Counted from the stretch's first letter, positions 35,735-45,751 are shown. The stretch: DNA of 64,000 bases from Pseudoxanthomonas sp. 3HH-4 (GCF_006716465.1 NZ_VFPB01000001.1:1026983-1090982); one strand, 5' to 3'. Translations and numbers: made by a program. Notes: a model not told the origin generated them from the letters alone.

Positions 35735-38700
35735 ATGGTGATGCGTGCGTGGTGGCTGTTGCTGCTGTCTCTGTTGTGCGCATCCGCGCCGGCGACCGTG
35801 CCCGAGATTCCGCGCTTCCGCCTGCTCGGGGCGGGTGACGGCCTGCCTTCCACGACCATTCCTGCGCTCGCGCGTGATGGTGCCGGTTATCTGTGGGTGG
35901 CTACGTGGGATGGCCTGGCCCGCTACGACGGCGTCGGGTTCAAGGTGTGGCGCCACGATCCTGCCGACCCGGCGTCGCTGCCCGGCAACGTAGTGCAGGC
36001 GCTGCATATAGATGGCGCCGACCGGGTCTGGGTGGCGACGGAGAACGGCGGCCTGAGCGTGATGGGGAACGACCGCAAGGGTTTCCGGCACTATCGACGG
36101 GCCACCCATCGGCAGATGGGCAGCGACGATGTGTTCGCGATCACCAGCCGTGGCAGCGACATCTGGTTCGGCACATTCGGCGGAGGACTGCACAGGCTGT
36201 CGGCCGACGGTGGCATCACCCGGTTCACCGCGGAAGCGGGAGGTGCCGACGGCCTGCCATCGGACAGCGTGCTGTCGCTGGCCTTCGACGCCAAGGGCGT
36301 GTTGTGGATCGGCACCATGGGTGGCCTGGCACGTTATGACGGCCAGCGTGTGCAGCGGCTGGCACTGCCCGGCGGCGACGCGCTGATCATCTATTCGGTG
36401 AGCGCCGACGCGGGCTCGGTATGGGTGGGCGCGTCCGATGGCGTGCATCGCTGGTTGCCGGAGGGCCGCTGGGTGTCGCCGCCTTGGTCGCCGATGTTCG
36501 CGCGCCCCAATGCGCTGATTGCGATGGCCAGTGATGGTCAGGGCGAATACTGGCTGGCCAGCCAGGGCGGCCTGTGGCGGACCGAGGGCGACCGCGCGCC
36601 GGCACCGGTGAACTATGACGCGCAGAGCGTGGGCATCGGTCGCGTGCTGCAGGCGGTGATCGCGTTGCCGGACGGCGGCCTGTGGGTGCCGGTACCGACA
36701 CGCGGCCTGGCCTACCTCCGTTCGGACTGGAGGCGCATCGCCGCGTTCTCTCCGGCGCAGGGGCTCGGCGGCGGGCTTTATCGCGGCTTGTCGCAGGCGG
36801 GCGCCGACGGCCTCTGGATCGCCAGCAGCACGGGCAAGCTGGAACGTCTGGATACGCGTCGTGGTCATGTCACGCCGATGCCGCACCATGCAGCTCTGCT
36901 GGCCGAACTGCGACTTACCTCGGTGTTGGAGGACCGGCGTGGGCAGGTGTGGATCGGCCACCGCAATGGCCTGATCCGTACCGATCCGCATACCGGCGTG
37001 ATGATGCAGTGGGCGCACGAAGGTATCGACGCCGTACCTGACAAGACGTCCATCGACTGGCTGGTCGAGGCAAAGGACGACACGGTGTGGCTGGTCACGC
37101 AGATGGGCAGCGTGCAGCAGCGCGACGCCGCCAGCGGGCGGGTACTGAGGACGATACGCAAGGAAGATGGTGGCAGTGGCAGTCTTCCCGACATCGAGGG
37201 TATCGCGGTCGCTCCGAGTGGCCGTGTGTGGCTGGGAGGTGCGGAAGGCATGCTCCACTGGGATGCCGCCGCTGCCCGTTTCGTCGCCGTGCCTGCGCTG
37301 GGCAGCGAGCGCGTGTACGCCTTCGCGTTCGAGCACGGTGACCGTCTCTGGCTGCATCGCATGTCGGGGGTGGAGGCATGGCGTCGCGATGCGGATGGCT
37401 GGGTGCGCGAACGGCGGATCGGCGCGGCGGAAGGGCTGCCGGCCGTCGAGTCCACGGGCCTCGCCGTGGATCCGCAGCGTCGCGTGTGGTTGGGGACGCG
37501 TCGTGGCCTGTTCCGTATCGACCCCAACCTGCGTGGTTCACGCGCATTGCTGCGCAACTTCGGTGTGCGCGAAGGTCTGTTGAGCCAGGAGTTGAACGAC
37601 CGCGGCATATTGATGACCACCGACGGTCTGCTCGCCACGACCGCCGCGGATGGCTCGGTGGCATTGCTCGACACGCATCTGCCCGACCCGCGGCCGATAA
37701 CGCCCAACCTGGTGCTGGACAGCCTGCAGGTGAGTCGAGGCGACACGGTATTGCATTTGCCACCGATGGCATCGCTGGAACTGCGCCCGGAGGACCACGA
37801 ACTGCTGGTAGGCACCCGCCTGCTGAGCTACGAGAATCCGCTGGGTAACCGATATCGCTCCCTGCTGGAGGGATTCGACAGCGGCTGGACGGACCAGGGC
37901 TCCAGCGGGGAGCGCGTGTTCTCGACGCTGACGCCGGGCCGTTACCGCCTGCGGGTGCAGGCGTTCGACGCCGCGGGCAATGCATCGGAGGAACTCGTGC
38001 TGCCGGTGCATGTGCTGCCACCGTGGTGGCGCAGTACCTGGGGGCTGGTGCTGTTCGCCATCATCGGCCTGCTGTTGCTGCTGGCGGCCGGCGCGGCATA
38101 TCGCAGGCGGGTGCGCCGCCGGAGCGCGTGGCAGCTGGCCGAGCACAAGCGCGAAGTGGCCGAGCAGGCCTCGCTGGCGAAGACGCGTTTCCTGGCCACG
38201 CTGGGTCACGAGATCCGCACGCCCATGACCGGCGTACTGGGCATGACCGAGCTGTTGCAGGCCACACCACTGGATGAGCGCCAGCAGGGCTACACGAATG
38301 CGATCCAGCGTGCGGGCACGCATCTCCTGCGGCTGGTCAACGATGCACTGGACCTGGCCAAGATCGAGGCAGGCAAGCTGGAGCTGCAACAGATCGAATT
38401 CGACCTGCATGCACTGATCGGCGACGTCGGTGCGCTGATGGGCCCGGTGGCGGGCAAGCGCGGACTCGCCTTCCATCACGGCATCGCAGCGGGTGTCCCG
38501 CGCGTGGTGCGCGGGGATCCGCTGCGATTGCGGCAGATCCTGTTGAACCTGCTGGGGAACGCCATCAAGTTCACCGAGGCGGGCCATGTATCGCTGCACG
38601 CGCTGCCGCTGGCGCCGCAGGGCGTGCGCCTGACAGTGGGCGATACCGGGCCGGGCATCAACGCCGAGCAGCAGATGCGGCTTTTCCGTCGCTTCGAGCA

Positions 38701-39307
38701 GGCAGAGGGTGCGCAGACCACATCGCGCTACGGCGGCAGCGGGCTGGGCCTGGCGATCTGCCAGGAACTGGCGGTGGCGATGGGAGGGCGCATCGAGCTG
38801 GAGAGCGCACCCGGCAAGGGCACGCGCTTCTTCGTCGATCTGCCCGCATTGAATGCAAGCGCGGGCGAACCCGTGCAGGCGCCTGCGCCGCCCGTGGGGG
38901 CGCAGGCGCAGGTGAGGCCGCTGGACATCCTGCTGGTCGAGGACGACACGACAGTGGCGGACGTCGTGGCCGGATTGCTGCGCGCACGCGGCCATCGCGT
39001 GCTGCACGCTCCCCACGGACTGGCGGCGTTGACCGAGGTCGCAGGTACCGTCTTCGACCTGGCGTTCCTCGACCTGGACTTGCCCGGGCTGGATGGCATG
39101 GCACTGGCGCAGCAGTTGCGGTTGCGGGGTGTGACCATGCCGTTGGTCGCGCTGACCGCGCGCACCGATGCGGAGGCAGAGCCGCTCGCGCGGCAGGCCG
39201 GTTTCGACGACTTCATCCGCAAGCCCGTGACGGGCGACATGCTGGCCACGGCGATCGCATTGCTCCTCGAACGCAGCGACGGTCCGGAGAAGGGAGAAGC
39301 GTCTTGA
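35735..39307 (+). CDS. Periplasmic-propeller hybrid histidine kinase
   Basis: 1190 residues. Signal peptide, then about 670 residues of regulator-propeller repeats (YLWVATWDGLARYDGVGFKV, VLWIGTMGGLARYDGQR, VWLGTRRGLFRIDPN), a Y_Y_Y domain (GNRYRSLLEGFDSGWTDQGS), one membrane helix (near 768-788), HisKA with phospho-acceptor H825 (FLATLGHEIRTPMTGVLGMT), HATPase (NLLGNAIKF, VGDTGPGI, GGSGLGLAI) and a C-terminal receiver domain from about 1064 with phospho-acceptor D1113 (AFLDLDLPG) and IRKPV. No Hpt or DNA-binding domain, so a separate Hpt/regulator must exist elsewhere. Coupled by TTGA to a secreted protein gene. Confidence 0.94.
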   Translation: MVMRAWWLLLLSLLCASAPATVPEIPRFRLLGAGDGLPSTTIPALARDGAGYLWVATWDGLARYDGVGFKVWRHDPADPASLPGNVVQALHIDGADRVWVATENGGLSVMGNDRKGFRHYRRATHRQMGSDDVFAITSRGSDIWFGTFGGGLHRLSADGGITRFTAEAGGADGLPSDSVLSLAFDAKGVLWIGTMGGLARYDGQRVQRLALPGGDALIIYSVSADAGSVWVGASDGVHRWLPEGRWVSPPWSPMFARPNALIAMASDGQGEYWLASQGGLWRTEGDRAPAPVNYDAQSVGIGRVLQAVIALPDGGLWVPVPTRGLAYLRSDWRRIAAFSPAQGLGGGLYRGLSQAGADGLWIASSTGKLERLDTRRGHVTPMPHHAALLAELRLTSVLEDRRGQVWIGHRNGLIRTDPHTGVMMQWAHEGIDAVPDKTSIDWLVEAKDDTVWLVTQMGSVQQRDAASGRVLRTIRKEDGGSGSLPDIEGIAVAPSGRVWLGGAEGMLHWDAAAARFVAVPALGSERVYAFAFEHGDRLWLHRMSGVEAWRRDADGWVRERRIGAAEGLPAVESTGLAVDPQRRVWLGTRRGLFRIDPNLRGSRALLRNFGVREGLLSQELNDRGILMTTDGLLATTAADGSVALLDTHLPDPRPITPNLVLDSLQVSRGDTVLHLPPMASLELRPEDHELLVGTRLLSYENPLGNRYRSLLEGFDSGWTDQGSSGERVFSTLTPGRYRLRVQAFDAAGNASEELVLPVHVLPPWWRSTWGLVLFAIIGLLLLLAAGAAYRRRVRRRSAWQLAEHKREVAEQASLAKTRFLATLGHEIRTPMTGVLGMTELLQATPLDERQQGYTNAIQRAGTHLLRLVNDALDLAKIEAGKLELQQIEFDLHALIGDVGALMGPVAGKRGLAFHHGIAAGVPRVVRGDPLRLRQILLNLLGNAIKFTEAGHVSLHALPLAPQGVRLTVGDTGPGINAEQQMRLFRRFEQAEGAQTTSRYGGSGLGLAICQELAVAMGGRIELESAPGKGTRFFVDLPALNASAGEPVQAPAPPVGAQAQVRPLDILLVEDDTTVADVVAGLLRARGHRVLHAPHGLAALTEVAGTVFDLAFLDLDLPGLDGMALAQQLRLRGVTMPLVALTARTDAEAEPLARQAGFDDFIRKPVTGDMLATAIALLLERSDGPEKGEAS

Positions 39308-40272
39308 AGACCCTGAAATCCGTGATCGGCGTGCTGCTGGTACTTGCACTGGCACTGGCCGGTGCTGCGGCGGCCGAGACACCGCAGCCCCCGTTGCTGG
39401 GCGACTACATCACGGACAGTCGTGCGCTGTATCCACTGCGCGTGGGGGATTGGGAGGCGCTTGGGGAAAAACGCTACGAACAGCAGGAACTGGGCGTGTC
39501 GGTGCGCTATCAGGACACCCGCAAGCCGGACCGCTGGATGGACCTGTACCTGTACCCGGCCGGCGTGACGTTCGATCCCGCATTCGAGCGCGTGTTCAAC
39601 CAGAGCGTCGACGAAATCGTACAGATCGCGCGTGAACGCGGCGCCGGCGACGTACGCCTGGGCGGCGCGCGGACGCTCCCCACGCAGCCGGTGGCAGGCG
39701 AGGGCATGCTGGGCGACTTGGCCGTCAAGGCTCGTTCGTTCGCGATGGAGATCCCGATGCGCGAGAAGCGGTACCGGTCCGCGCTCGCGATGACCGTGCG
39801 CGACATGTACTTCATCAAGATCCGCTACAGCGTGGAGGCCGACAATGCTTCCGACGAGGATGTGCAGGGGCAGGCGGAGGCCTTCCTTGCCGGCTTCGCC
39901 ACGCAAGTGCGCGTGCTGAACACCGGGCGCTGCCGGCAGATCCTGCAGGTCAGTCCGCTGCCGGCGGACGGTGTGCAACCGGAAGCGGTGATGGCCAGCA
40001 CGAACGACGGACGCGAAGACGAAATGTGGATCGCCGATGACACCGTTTATCTCCGCCCGTCGGTGATCGCACGGGAGCAGGACGTGGTGCGGCTGCGAAG
40101 CGAGGCCCAATCGATCCGCGACGTGCTGCGCGGCCGGTGCGTGTCGCCCGAGATGATGGAGATCGCCGTGCCGGACGGCATGCGCGAAATCCGCTTCGAA
40201 TACCGTTTGCCGCCGGAGCGCTCGGACGGTACCACGCCACGGTTGCGCGGACGCCGCACGGGCGTGGGATGA
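39304..40272 (+). CDS. Secreted protein of unknown function coupled to the hybrid kinase
   Basis: 322 residues starting at a TTG that overlaps the kinase stop (TTGA). The TTG is accepted because it gives an ideal signal peptide (MKTLKSVIGVLLVLALALAGAAAAE). The mature protein is about 300 residues, mixed alpha/beta, with YPLRVGDWEALGEKRYEQQE, DLYLYPAGV, FNQSVDEIVQIARER and IRYSVEADN; two Cys (RCRQ, RCVS) could form a disulfide. No family recognised. Being translationally coupled to a sensor with a periplasmic propeller, it could modulate ligand sensing; this is inference only. Confidence 0.8.
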   Translation: MKTLKSVIGVLLVLALALAGAAAAETPQPPLLGDYITDSRALYPLRVGDWEALGEKRYEQQELGVSVRYQDTRKPDRWMDLYLYPAGVTFDPAFERVFNQSVDEIVQIARERGAGDVRLGGARTLPTQPVAGEGMLGDLAVKARSFAMEIPMREKRYRSALAMTVRDMYFIKIRYSVEADNASDEDVQGQAEAFLAGFATQVRVLNTGRCRQILQVSPLPADGVQPEAVMASTNDGREDEMWIADDTVYLRPSVIAREQDVVRLRSEAQSIRDVLRGRCVSPEMMEIAVPDGMREIRFEYRLPPERSDGTTPRLRGRRTGVG

Positions 40273-40282
40273 TCCTGCGCCC

Positions 40283-40768
40283 TCAGCGCAATGCGCGCAC
40301 TTCGATCACCCCGAAAACAGGATCGTAGTAGAACCAGTCGCTGGCATGGTCCGCCAGCCACGCGATCCGCGCGCGTGACGGCTGCGGCACGTGGCAGAGC
40401 AGGGCATGACCATAGTCTTCGCCAGGGGCGGAAGGCGCGGGCGGAACATCCGACAGCAGGTCTTCGAGCGATCCGGGTTTTTCGCCCCAGCTGAGGCAGT
40501 CCGCTTCGGCGTCGGTGCCCTCGGGCCAATCCATGCGGGCCCAGAATGCGTCGCGGCCACGCCGTTGCAATCGATACGCGTCGGACGCAGCGCCATCGGC
40601 CACCTGCACGACGCGCCAGTGGTCGTCTGCCTGCTGCACGATCCACACCACGTCATCGGGGAGCGCGGTCGCGCCGTGGCCATACTTGCCGACGAAGGCC
40701 GGTGGTTCGCCAGCATCGGCGAACGGGCACGGAATGCAGAACAGGAGCAGCAAGGCGAAGCGGCGCAT
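40283..40768 (-). CDS. Secreted protein of unknown function
   Basis: 161 residues. Signal peptide MRRFALLLLFCIPCPFADAG. The mature part has FVGKYGHGATALPDDVVWIV, a two-Cys arrangement (ADCLSW, LLCHVPQ) and a C-terminal SDWFYYDPVFGVIEVRAL. No known family. Five nt separate it from the next secreted gene on the same strand (40774-41409), so they form a small operon of two unknown exported proteins. Confidence 0.7.
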   Translation of the reverse strand: MRRFALLLLFCIPCPFADAGEPPAFVGKYGHGATALPDDVVWIVQQADDHWRVVQVADGAASDAYRLQRRGRDAFWARMDWPEGTDAEADCLSWGEKPGSLEDLLSDVPPAPSAPGEDYGHALLCHVPQPSRARIAWLADHASDWFYYDPVFGVIEVRALR

Positions 40769-40773
40769 GGGGA

Positions 40774-41409
40774 TCAGTCTGCCCAGGCTTCGACGTACAG
40801 CGTACGGGTGTCATCCTCCGGGTCGGCATGGATCCAGATGCCGCCGGCATCGCCAGCCGGGAGGTAAAGGCCGTCTTCGGCTTCGAGCATGGTGCACGCC
40901 GTGTTGACCGTTTCCTGCGCTGTGGCCTGTTCGCGGCAGGCGTCTTCGACGAACCGTCGCAGCGCGGGCGCGGCAGCGACGTAAGGCGTCGCCAGCACGT
41001 ATTGATGGTCGCCCCAGCGCTGGGAATCCATCAGGCGTACCTCCATGACCGGCAGACCCGCCAACCACACGCGTTCCGGATGCAGCAGCGCGCGTGCATT
41101 CACCGCCGTGAGCGGCTCACTCTGGTCATCGGCCACGGCGTCATCGCAGTCCAGTTCCACGCGGGCCACGCGCTGCCGCCATCCGGGCGCGAGTTCATCC
41201 AGGCGACGCGCGCGGATGCGCTCGCAGCCGGGCGCGGCACCCAAGGCATGCGTCGCGTGGTCGCCCGGCACCACCATCACCAATGCAGGAAAGTCACCCC
41301 CCGCGACATGCAGGAAGGGTGACGCGACCTTGTCCGCTGCGTGGGCGTGTGTGCCCGCCACCAGCAACAGACCGGCAGCGGCGGGTGCAAGCAGGGGGCG
41401 GCATTCCAT
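40774..41409 (-). CDS. Secreted protein of unknown function
   Basis: 211 residues with a signal peptide (MECRPLLAPAAAGLLLVAGTHAHAA). The mature part contains Cys residues at GCERIRA, ELDCDDA, DACREQ and NTACTML, which suggests one or two disulfides, and a C-terminal acidic strand pair (DDTRTLYVEAWAD). No family recognised. It lies 29 nt before the hemE stop on the same strand, but is unlikely to be part of heme synthesis. Confidence 0.7.
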   Translation of the reverse strand: MECRPLLAPAAAGLLLVAGTHAHAADKVASPFLHVAGGDFPALVMVVPGDHATHALGAAPGCERIRARRLDELAPGWRQRVARVELDCDDAVADDQSEPLTAVNARALLHPERVWLAGLPVMEVRLMDSQRWGDHQYVLATPYVAAAPALRRFVEDACREQATAQETVNTACTMLEAEDGLYLPAGDAGGIWIHADPEDDTRTLYVEAWAD

Positions 41410-41438
41410 TGCGTCACTCCGGCGGAAAACGGCGTGGA

Positions 41439-42509
41439 TCAGCGTGCGCTGTAGGCGTGCACTTCGTCCACCAGCACGGCCACATGGTCGGGGTTCATGT
41501 CCGGCGACATGCCGTGGCCCAGATTGAACACATGGCCCTCGCGCGAACCGCCATTGCCGTCGCGATAGCTGTCCAGGGCGCGGCGGACCTCGCGGCGGAT
41601 CGCCTCGGGCGAACCGTACAGCGTGGCCGGGTCCAGGTTGCCCTGCAGCGCGACCTGACCGCCGGTGCGGCGTGCGGCCTCGCCCAGTTCGACCAGCCAG
41701 TCCACGCCCACACCCTCGGCGCCAGTGGCGGCCAGGTCTTCGAGATAGGCGGCGGTGCCCTTGCCGAACAGGATCAGCGGGGTACGCTCGGCGCCGTCAC
41801 CGCGTTGCAGTTCCTGCGCGATGCGCTGCAGGTAGGGCAGGGAGAATTCGCGATACATCGCCGGACTCAGTACGCCGCCCCAGGTGTCGAACACCTGCAG
41901 CGCCTGCGCGCCGGCTGCACGTTGGGCGGACAGGTACGCGATCACGGCATCGGTGTTGACCGACAGCAACCGGTGCAGGGCGGCAGGCTCGTTCAGCGCC
42001 ATCGCCTTGATGCGCGCGAAGTCCTTGCTGCCGCCGCCTTCCACCATGTAGCAGGCCAGCGTCCACGGGCTGCCGGAAAAGCCGATCAGCGGCACCTGGC
42101 CGTCCAGTTCGCGGCGGATCACCCGCACCGCGTCCATCACGTAGCGCAGTTCGGTTTCCATGTCCGGCACGCCCAGCTTCGCGGCGTCGGCGGCGCTGCG
42201 CACGGTGCGCTCGAACTTCGGGCCTTCCCCTTCGACGAAGTACAGGCCCAGCCCCATCGCATCGGGAATGGTCAGGATGTCGGAAAACAGGATGGCCGCG
42301 TCCAGGTCGAAGCGGCGCAGGGGCTGCAGGGTGACTTCGCAGGCGATATCGGGGTTCTTCGCCATGCCGAGGAAGCTGCCGGCCTCCTTGCGGGTGGCGC
42401 GGTACTCCGGCAGGTAACGGCCGGCCTGGCGCATCAGCCACACGGGCGTGCGGTCCACGGATTCGCGGCGCAGGGCGCGCAGGAAGCGATCGTTCTTCAA
42501 GGCAGTCAT
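41439..42509 (-). CDS. hemE: Uroporphyrinogen decarboxylase
   Basis: 356 residues, normal length. Family signature 1 [20 protein letters not shown] near 20-40, catalytic Asp in [12 protein letters not shown], and signature 2 [20 protein letters not shown]. It converts uroporphyrinogen III to coproporphyrinogen III in heme synthesis. Gene order aroK-aroB-WGR-hemE on the minus strand is typical of Xanthomonadaceae. Confidence 0.97.
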   Translation of the reverse strand: MTALKNDRFLRALRRESVDRTPVWLMRQAGRYLPEYRATRKEAGSFLGMAKNPDIACEVTLQPLRRFDLDAAILFSDILTIPDAMGLGLYFVEGEGPKFERTVRSAADAAKLGVPDMETELRYVMDAVRVIRRELDGQVPLIGFSGSPWTLACYMVEGGGSKDFARIKAMALNEPAALHRLLSVNTDAVIAYLSAQRAAGAQALQVFDTWGGVLSPAMYREFSLPYLQRIAQELQRGDGAERTPLILFGKGTAAYLEDLAATGAEGVGVDWLVELGEAARRTGGQVALQGNLDPATLYGSPEAIRREVRRALDSYRDGNGGSREGHVFNLGHGMSPDMNPDHVAVLVDEVHAYSAR

Positions 42510-42533
42510 CGGGTGTCCGGGGGGGAAGGGTTG

Positions 42534-42788
42534 TTACTTGGGCGCGTCGGCACCGCGGGCGAACATCAGCTGGAAGCCGCGTTTGAGGTGGCTGTCGCGG
42601 GCTTTCTCGAAGGCCGCATTGGCCTCGTCCTGCAGCAGGTATTGCTCACGCTTGAGCGCGGCACGACCGCCGATCTGGCCGGTTTCGCGCAACAGCTCCC
42701 AGCCCCCGAACAGATCGGGCTGCAAGGTCAGCTGGACGTAGCGGGGCGCTTCGCCCGCGTCGGGGCGTTGCTGGAGGAAGACGCGCAT
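42534..42788 (-). CDS. WGR-domain small protein
   Basis: 84 residues. One WGR domain: APRYVQLTLQPDLFGGWELLRETGQIGGRAALKREQYLLQDEANAAFEKARDS in the family pattern (W..., then G..G....). WGR domains in PARP and MolR-like proteins bind nucleic acid or protein ends; stand-alone bacterial copies have no settled role. Between aroB (9 nt) and hemE (24 nt), so co-transcribed. Confidence 0.85.
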   Translation of the reverse strand: MRVFLQQRPDAGEAPRYVQLTLQPDLFGGWELLRETGQIGGRAALKREQYLLQDEANAAFEKARDSHLKRGFQLMFARGADAPK

Positions 42789-42797
42789 GCCGGCATT

Positions 42798-43901
42798 TTA
42801 GCCGGAGAGCACGGCCAGCACGCGGCTTTCGTCCACGTCGGGCACCACCTCGGCCTGGCCCAGGCCGCGCCACAGCACCAGCCGCAGGCGACCGGCCAGG
42901 TTCTTCTTGTCCAAGCGCATGCGCGCCAGCAGTGCCTCGGGTGGCAGGCCGGCCGGTATCCGGACCGGAAGCCCACAGGCCGAGAGCAGGGCTTCCAGGC
43001 GGACGGTGTCGGTTGCCGGCGCCAAGCCCAGGTCGGCGGACAGCCGCGCCGCCAGCACCATGCCCACCGCCACGGCTTCGCCATGGTTGAGGTTGTCGTT
43101 CCCCAGGCCGCCGTAACCCTGCTCGGTCTCGATGGCGTGGCCGAAGGTGTGGCCGAAGTTCAGCAGCGCGCGCTCGCCCTTTTCCAGCGGATCGCGGGCC
43201 ACGATCTCGGCCTTGTGCTCGCAGCTGGCGGCGATGGCCAGCGCCAGCGCTTCGCCATCCATCGCCAGCAGCGCTTCGCGTTCCTGTTCCAGCCACTGGA
43301 AGAAGCGCGCATCGCGGATGGCGCCGTACTTGATCACTTCGGCCAGCCCGGCGCGCAGTTCGCGCGGGGGGAGCGTCGCCAGCGCATCGGTGTCGGCGAA
43401 CACGGCACGCGGCGGATGGAAGGCGCCGACCAGATTCTTGCCCTGCGGGATGTCGACCGCGGTCTTGCCGCCCACCGACGAGTCCACCATCGACAGCAGC
43501 GTGGTGGGCACCTGCACGCAGTCCACGCCGCGCATCCAGCACGCGGCCGCGAATCCGGCCAGGTCGCCGACCACGCCGCCTCCCAGTGCGACCACACAGG
43601 CGTCGCGGGTGGCGCCCAGCGTGGCCAGGGCCTCGATGGCATGGCCGAAGTGGGCCAGCGTCTTCGATTCCTCGCCCGCAGGCAGGATGAACGTGCCGAT
43701 GGCCAGGTCCGGACGTGCGGTGTGCAGCGCTTCGCGTACCGTGCCGGCGTACAACGGCGCGACGACCGAGTCGCTGACCAGCAGCACGTGGCGGCCGCGG
43801 ACATGCCGCGCCAGCGCGGCACCGTCGCCCAGCAGGCCCGGCCCGATGGCGATGGTGTAGGGAATCTCGCCGCCGACATCGACGGTGCGTGCGTGGTTCA
43901 T
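42798..43901 (-). CDS. aroB: 3-dehydroquinate synthase
   Basis: 367 residues. NAD-binding [20 protein letters not shown], the signature [20 protein letters not shown], and zinc ligands Glu and two His (E in AEVIKYG, H in [11 protein letters not shown] and [10 protein letters not shown]). It makes 3-dehydroquinate from DAHP in the shikimate pathway. The start overlaps aroK by 4 nt (ATGA). Confidence 0.97.
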   Translation of the reverse strand: MNHARTVDVGGEIPYTIAIGPGLLGDGAALARHVRGRHVLLVSDSVVAPLYAGTVREALHTARPDLAIGTFILPAGEESKTLAHFGHAIEALATLGATRDACVVALGGGVVGDLAGFAAACWMRGVDCVQVPTTLLSMVDSSVGGKTAVDIPQGKNLVGAFHPPRAVFADTDALATLPPRELRAGLAEVIKYGAIRDARFFQWLEQEREALLAMDGEALALAIAASCEHKAEIVARDPLEKGERALLNFGHTFGHAIETEQGYGGLGNDNLNHGEAVAVGMVLAARLSADLGLAPATDTVRLEALLSACGLPVRIPAGLPPEALLARMRLDKKNLAGRLRLVLWRGLGQAEVVPDVDESRVLAVLSG

Positions 43902-44440
43902 GCGTTCTCTTCGATGGGCTGCCAGCGGTGCGCCAGCAACTGGGTCAGGCGGGCCGTCGCTTCCGGCGGCGTCAGGCCGTCGGTATCCAGGGCCAGGTCG
44001 GCGACGTCGCGGTACAGCGGTTCGCGCAGCGTGGCCATGTCCTGCAGCACCTGCTCGCGATCCGGGCGCTGCAGCAGCGGACGGTTGGTGCAGCGGCCGA
44101 GGCGCTTCAGCTGCGCTTCCACGCTGACCTGCAGATAGACCACGTAGCCGCGTTGTTTCATCTGTATCCGATTGTCGGCATCCAGCACGGCGCCGCCGCC
44201 GGTCGAGACCAGGCGGCCGCCGCCGGCCAGCAGTTCGCGCAGGACCGCCTTCTCGCGCTCGCGGAATCCCGCTTCGCCGACATGCTCGAACAGGGTGGCG
44301 ATGCTGGCGCCGGTGCGGTCCACGATGGCCTGGTCCGCATCGACGAAGACCAGCCCGAAGCGCTCGGCCACGCGCTTGCCGATGGAGGTCTTGCCGGCCC
44401 CGGTGGGGCCGACCAGGATCAGGTTGGGGGCCGGATTCAT
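43898..44440 (-). CDS. aroK: Shikimate kinase
   Basis: 180 residues from the ATG at 44440 ([27 protein letters not shown]), normal for AroK; upstream extension is not used. P-loop GPTGAGKT, shikimate-binding DAD in [22 protein letters not shown], and the lid arginine in [11 protein letters not shown]. Phosphorylates shikimate with ATP. First gene of the aroK-aroB-WGR-hemE run. Confidence 0.97.
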   Translation of the reverse strand: MNPAPNLILVGPTGAGKTSIGKRVAERFGLVFVDADQAIVDRTGASIATLFEHVGEAGFREREKAVLRELLAGGGRLVSTGGGAVLDADNRIQMKQRGYVVYLQVSVEAQLKRLGRCTNRPLLQRPDREQVLQDMATLREPLYRDVADLALDTDGLTPPEATARLTQLLAHRWQPIEENA

Positions 44441-44545
44441 GATGCGCCAGATGCTAGCACTGCGAACGCATGGCGTGGCCTTAACACCCACGGGTCTACG
44501 GTGGCTGTCCGGCGCCGTGCCGGGGCAACCGAAGAGGGAAGCACC

Positions 44546-44749
44546 ATGTCCGTCGCCAAGATCATCGAGGTCAATGCGTCGTCGAAGACCAGCATGGAAG
44601 ACGCAGTAAAGGTCGGCCTGAAGAAGACGTCCGAGACCGTGAAGAACATCAAGGGCGCCTGGGTCAACGAGATCAAGGTCGTCACCGACGACGGCGGCAA
44701 CGTCACCGAGTGGCGCGTCAACCTGCGGATCAGCTTCGTGGTGGCGTAA
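44546..44749 (+). CDS. Dodecin family flavin-binding protein
   Basis: 67 residues: MSVAKIIEVNASSKTSMEDA, then VKVGLKKTSETVKNIKGAWV and KVVTDDGGNVTEWRVNLRIS. This is full-length dodecin, which forms hollow dodecamers that store or buffer riboflavin/FMN/FAD or coenzyme A; the Trp in WRVNLR is the flavin-stacking residue. RBS GAAGAGGGAA 8 nt before the ATG. Monocistronic, followed by a REP unit. Confidence 0.93.
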   Translation: MSVAKIIEVNASSKTSMEDAVKVGLKKTSETVKNIKGAWVNEIKVVTDDGGNVTEWRVNLRISFVVA

Positions 44750-44763
44750 GGAGCAGTGCCGTT

Positions 44764-44891
44764 GTAGGAGCGATGTAAGTCGCGACCGCGGATAGGATGC
44801 GCACGGAAATCGCCTGGACCAGGAACAAATGCCAGCGCTTCATGCGCCGTCGGAGTGGTTGGCGTACGCTCGCGACTTACGTCGCTCCTAC
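44764..44891. repeat. 128-nt REP composite (BIME-like), copy 1
   Basis: Two inverted copies of a GTAG-headed palindrome: GTAGGAGCGATGTAAGTCGC at 44764 and its reverse complement ending in CGCTCCTAC at 44891. The core GCGAC-GTAA-GTCGC is itself a hairpin. Its right arm overlaps the end of the glycerate kinase gene and supplies its last codons and TAA stop. Closely matches copy 2 in length and in inner sequence. Confidence 0.85.
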
Positions 44892-45701
44892 AAGGAGCGG
44901 CCGCCGCGCCTCATCCAGCTGAATCGTCCTGTCCGCCATTCCCGGCAGCGTCGCCAGCAGGTGTCGGCTGGTCCGTTCGTAGTGCTGGATGAAGCGGTCC
45001 AACTGCGCGCGATCCATGCCGGTGCGGGCGGAATCGCGGGCAAGCATCGCCTGTTCCTGCTGCCATCGCCATGTCCGCACGATCTCGAAGCCCGGCGGCT
45101 GCAGGAACCACAGCGCGTCGATGCGCGACCACAGCGCGGGATAGTCCCGGCGCAGCGCATCATTGCAATGCCGGCGCCACACCCCGTCGGGATCTTCGTC
45201 GCGTTCGAGCGCATTGACCGGCGCGGACAGGGCAACGTCGTCCTCGGGCATGGCATTCAGGCACCAGCCTTCGAACAGCACCAGATCCGCGCGTTCCGAT
45301 ATGCGTGGCCATCCAGTCGTTGGCAGGCGGTCATCGGCCAGCTTGTCGAACCGCGGCAGTGCGATGCTCTCACCGGCACGCAACGCATCCAGCACGTGGC
45401 AGCCAAGCGCCACGTCGTGCGTCCCCGGCGGCCCGCGCGTGGCGAGCAAGGGATGCACCTCTGCGGCAAGGCGCATGCGCTGGGCGCGGGTCAGATAGAG
45501 GTCGTCCAGCGACAGTACGGCCACGCGCAGGCCGGAGGCTTCCGCCTGCATGGCGATCTGATGGGCCAGCGTCGATTTGCCACTTCCCTGCAGGCCGGTG
45601 ATGGCGAAGACCGGCGTACGGGTCGGCAATGCACGCGCGGCGGCCAGCGCCTCGCCGACGAGAACGTCGGGAAAGCCCTCGGGGTGCGTTGCCTGCGTCA
45701 T
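44877..45701 (-). CDS. D-glycerate 3-kinase family protein
   Basis: 274 residues from the ATG at 45701 ([10 protein letters not shown]); the frame extends further upstream but that part is arginine-rich and overlaps pdxH. P-loop [37 protein letters not shown], the family hallmark [18 protein letters not shown], and [13 protein letters not shown]. Matches the plant GLYK / bacterial YggC kinase group, which phosphorylates D-glycerate at C3. The C-terminal VGAT and TAA stop are encoded by the REP arm, so the original C-terminus may have been different. Confidence 0.85.
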   Translation of the reverse strand: MTQATHPEGFPDVLVGEALAAARALPTRTPVFAITGLQGSGKSTLAHQIAMQAEASGLRVAVLSLDDLYLTRAQRMRLAAEVHPLLATRGPPGTHDVALGCHVLDALRAGESIALPRFDKLADDRLPTTGWPRISERADLVLFEGWCLNAMPEDDVALSAPVNALERDEDPDGVWRRHCNDALRRDYPALWSRIDALWFLQPPGFEIVRTWRWQQEQAMLARDSARTGMDRAQLDRFIQHYERTSRHLLATLPGMADRTIQLDEARRPLLVGAT

Positions 45702-45751
45702 CGCGCGACAATAGCGCATGCCCGGCACGCGGGCGCTGCCCTGACGACGCC

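Noticed and set aside
35657..37357. Long upstream extension of the YceI gene
   Set aside because: Lies antisense to the hybrid kinase propeller; the signal peptide at 35629 fixes the real start.
41283..44138. 951-codon plus-strand frame across hemE, the WGR gene and aroB
   Set aside because: Spans three well-identified minus-strand genes; translation is low-complexity.
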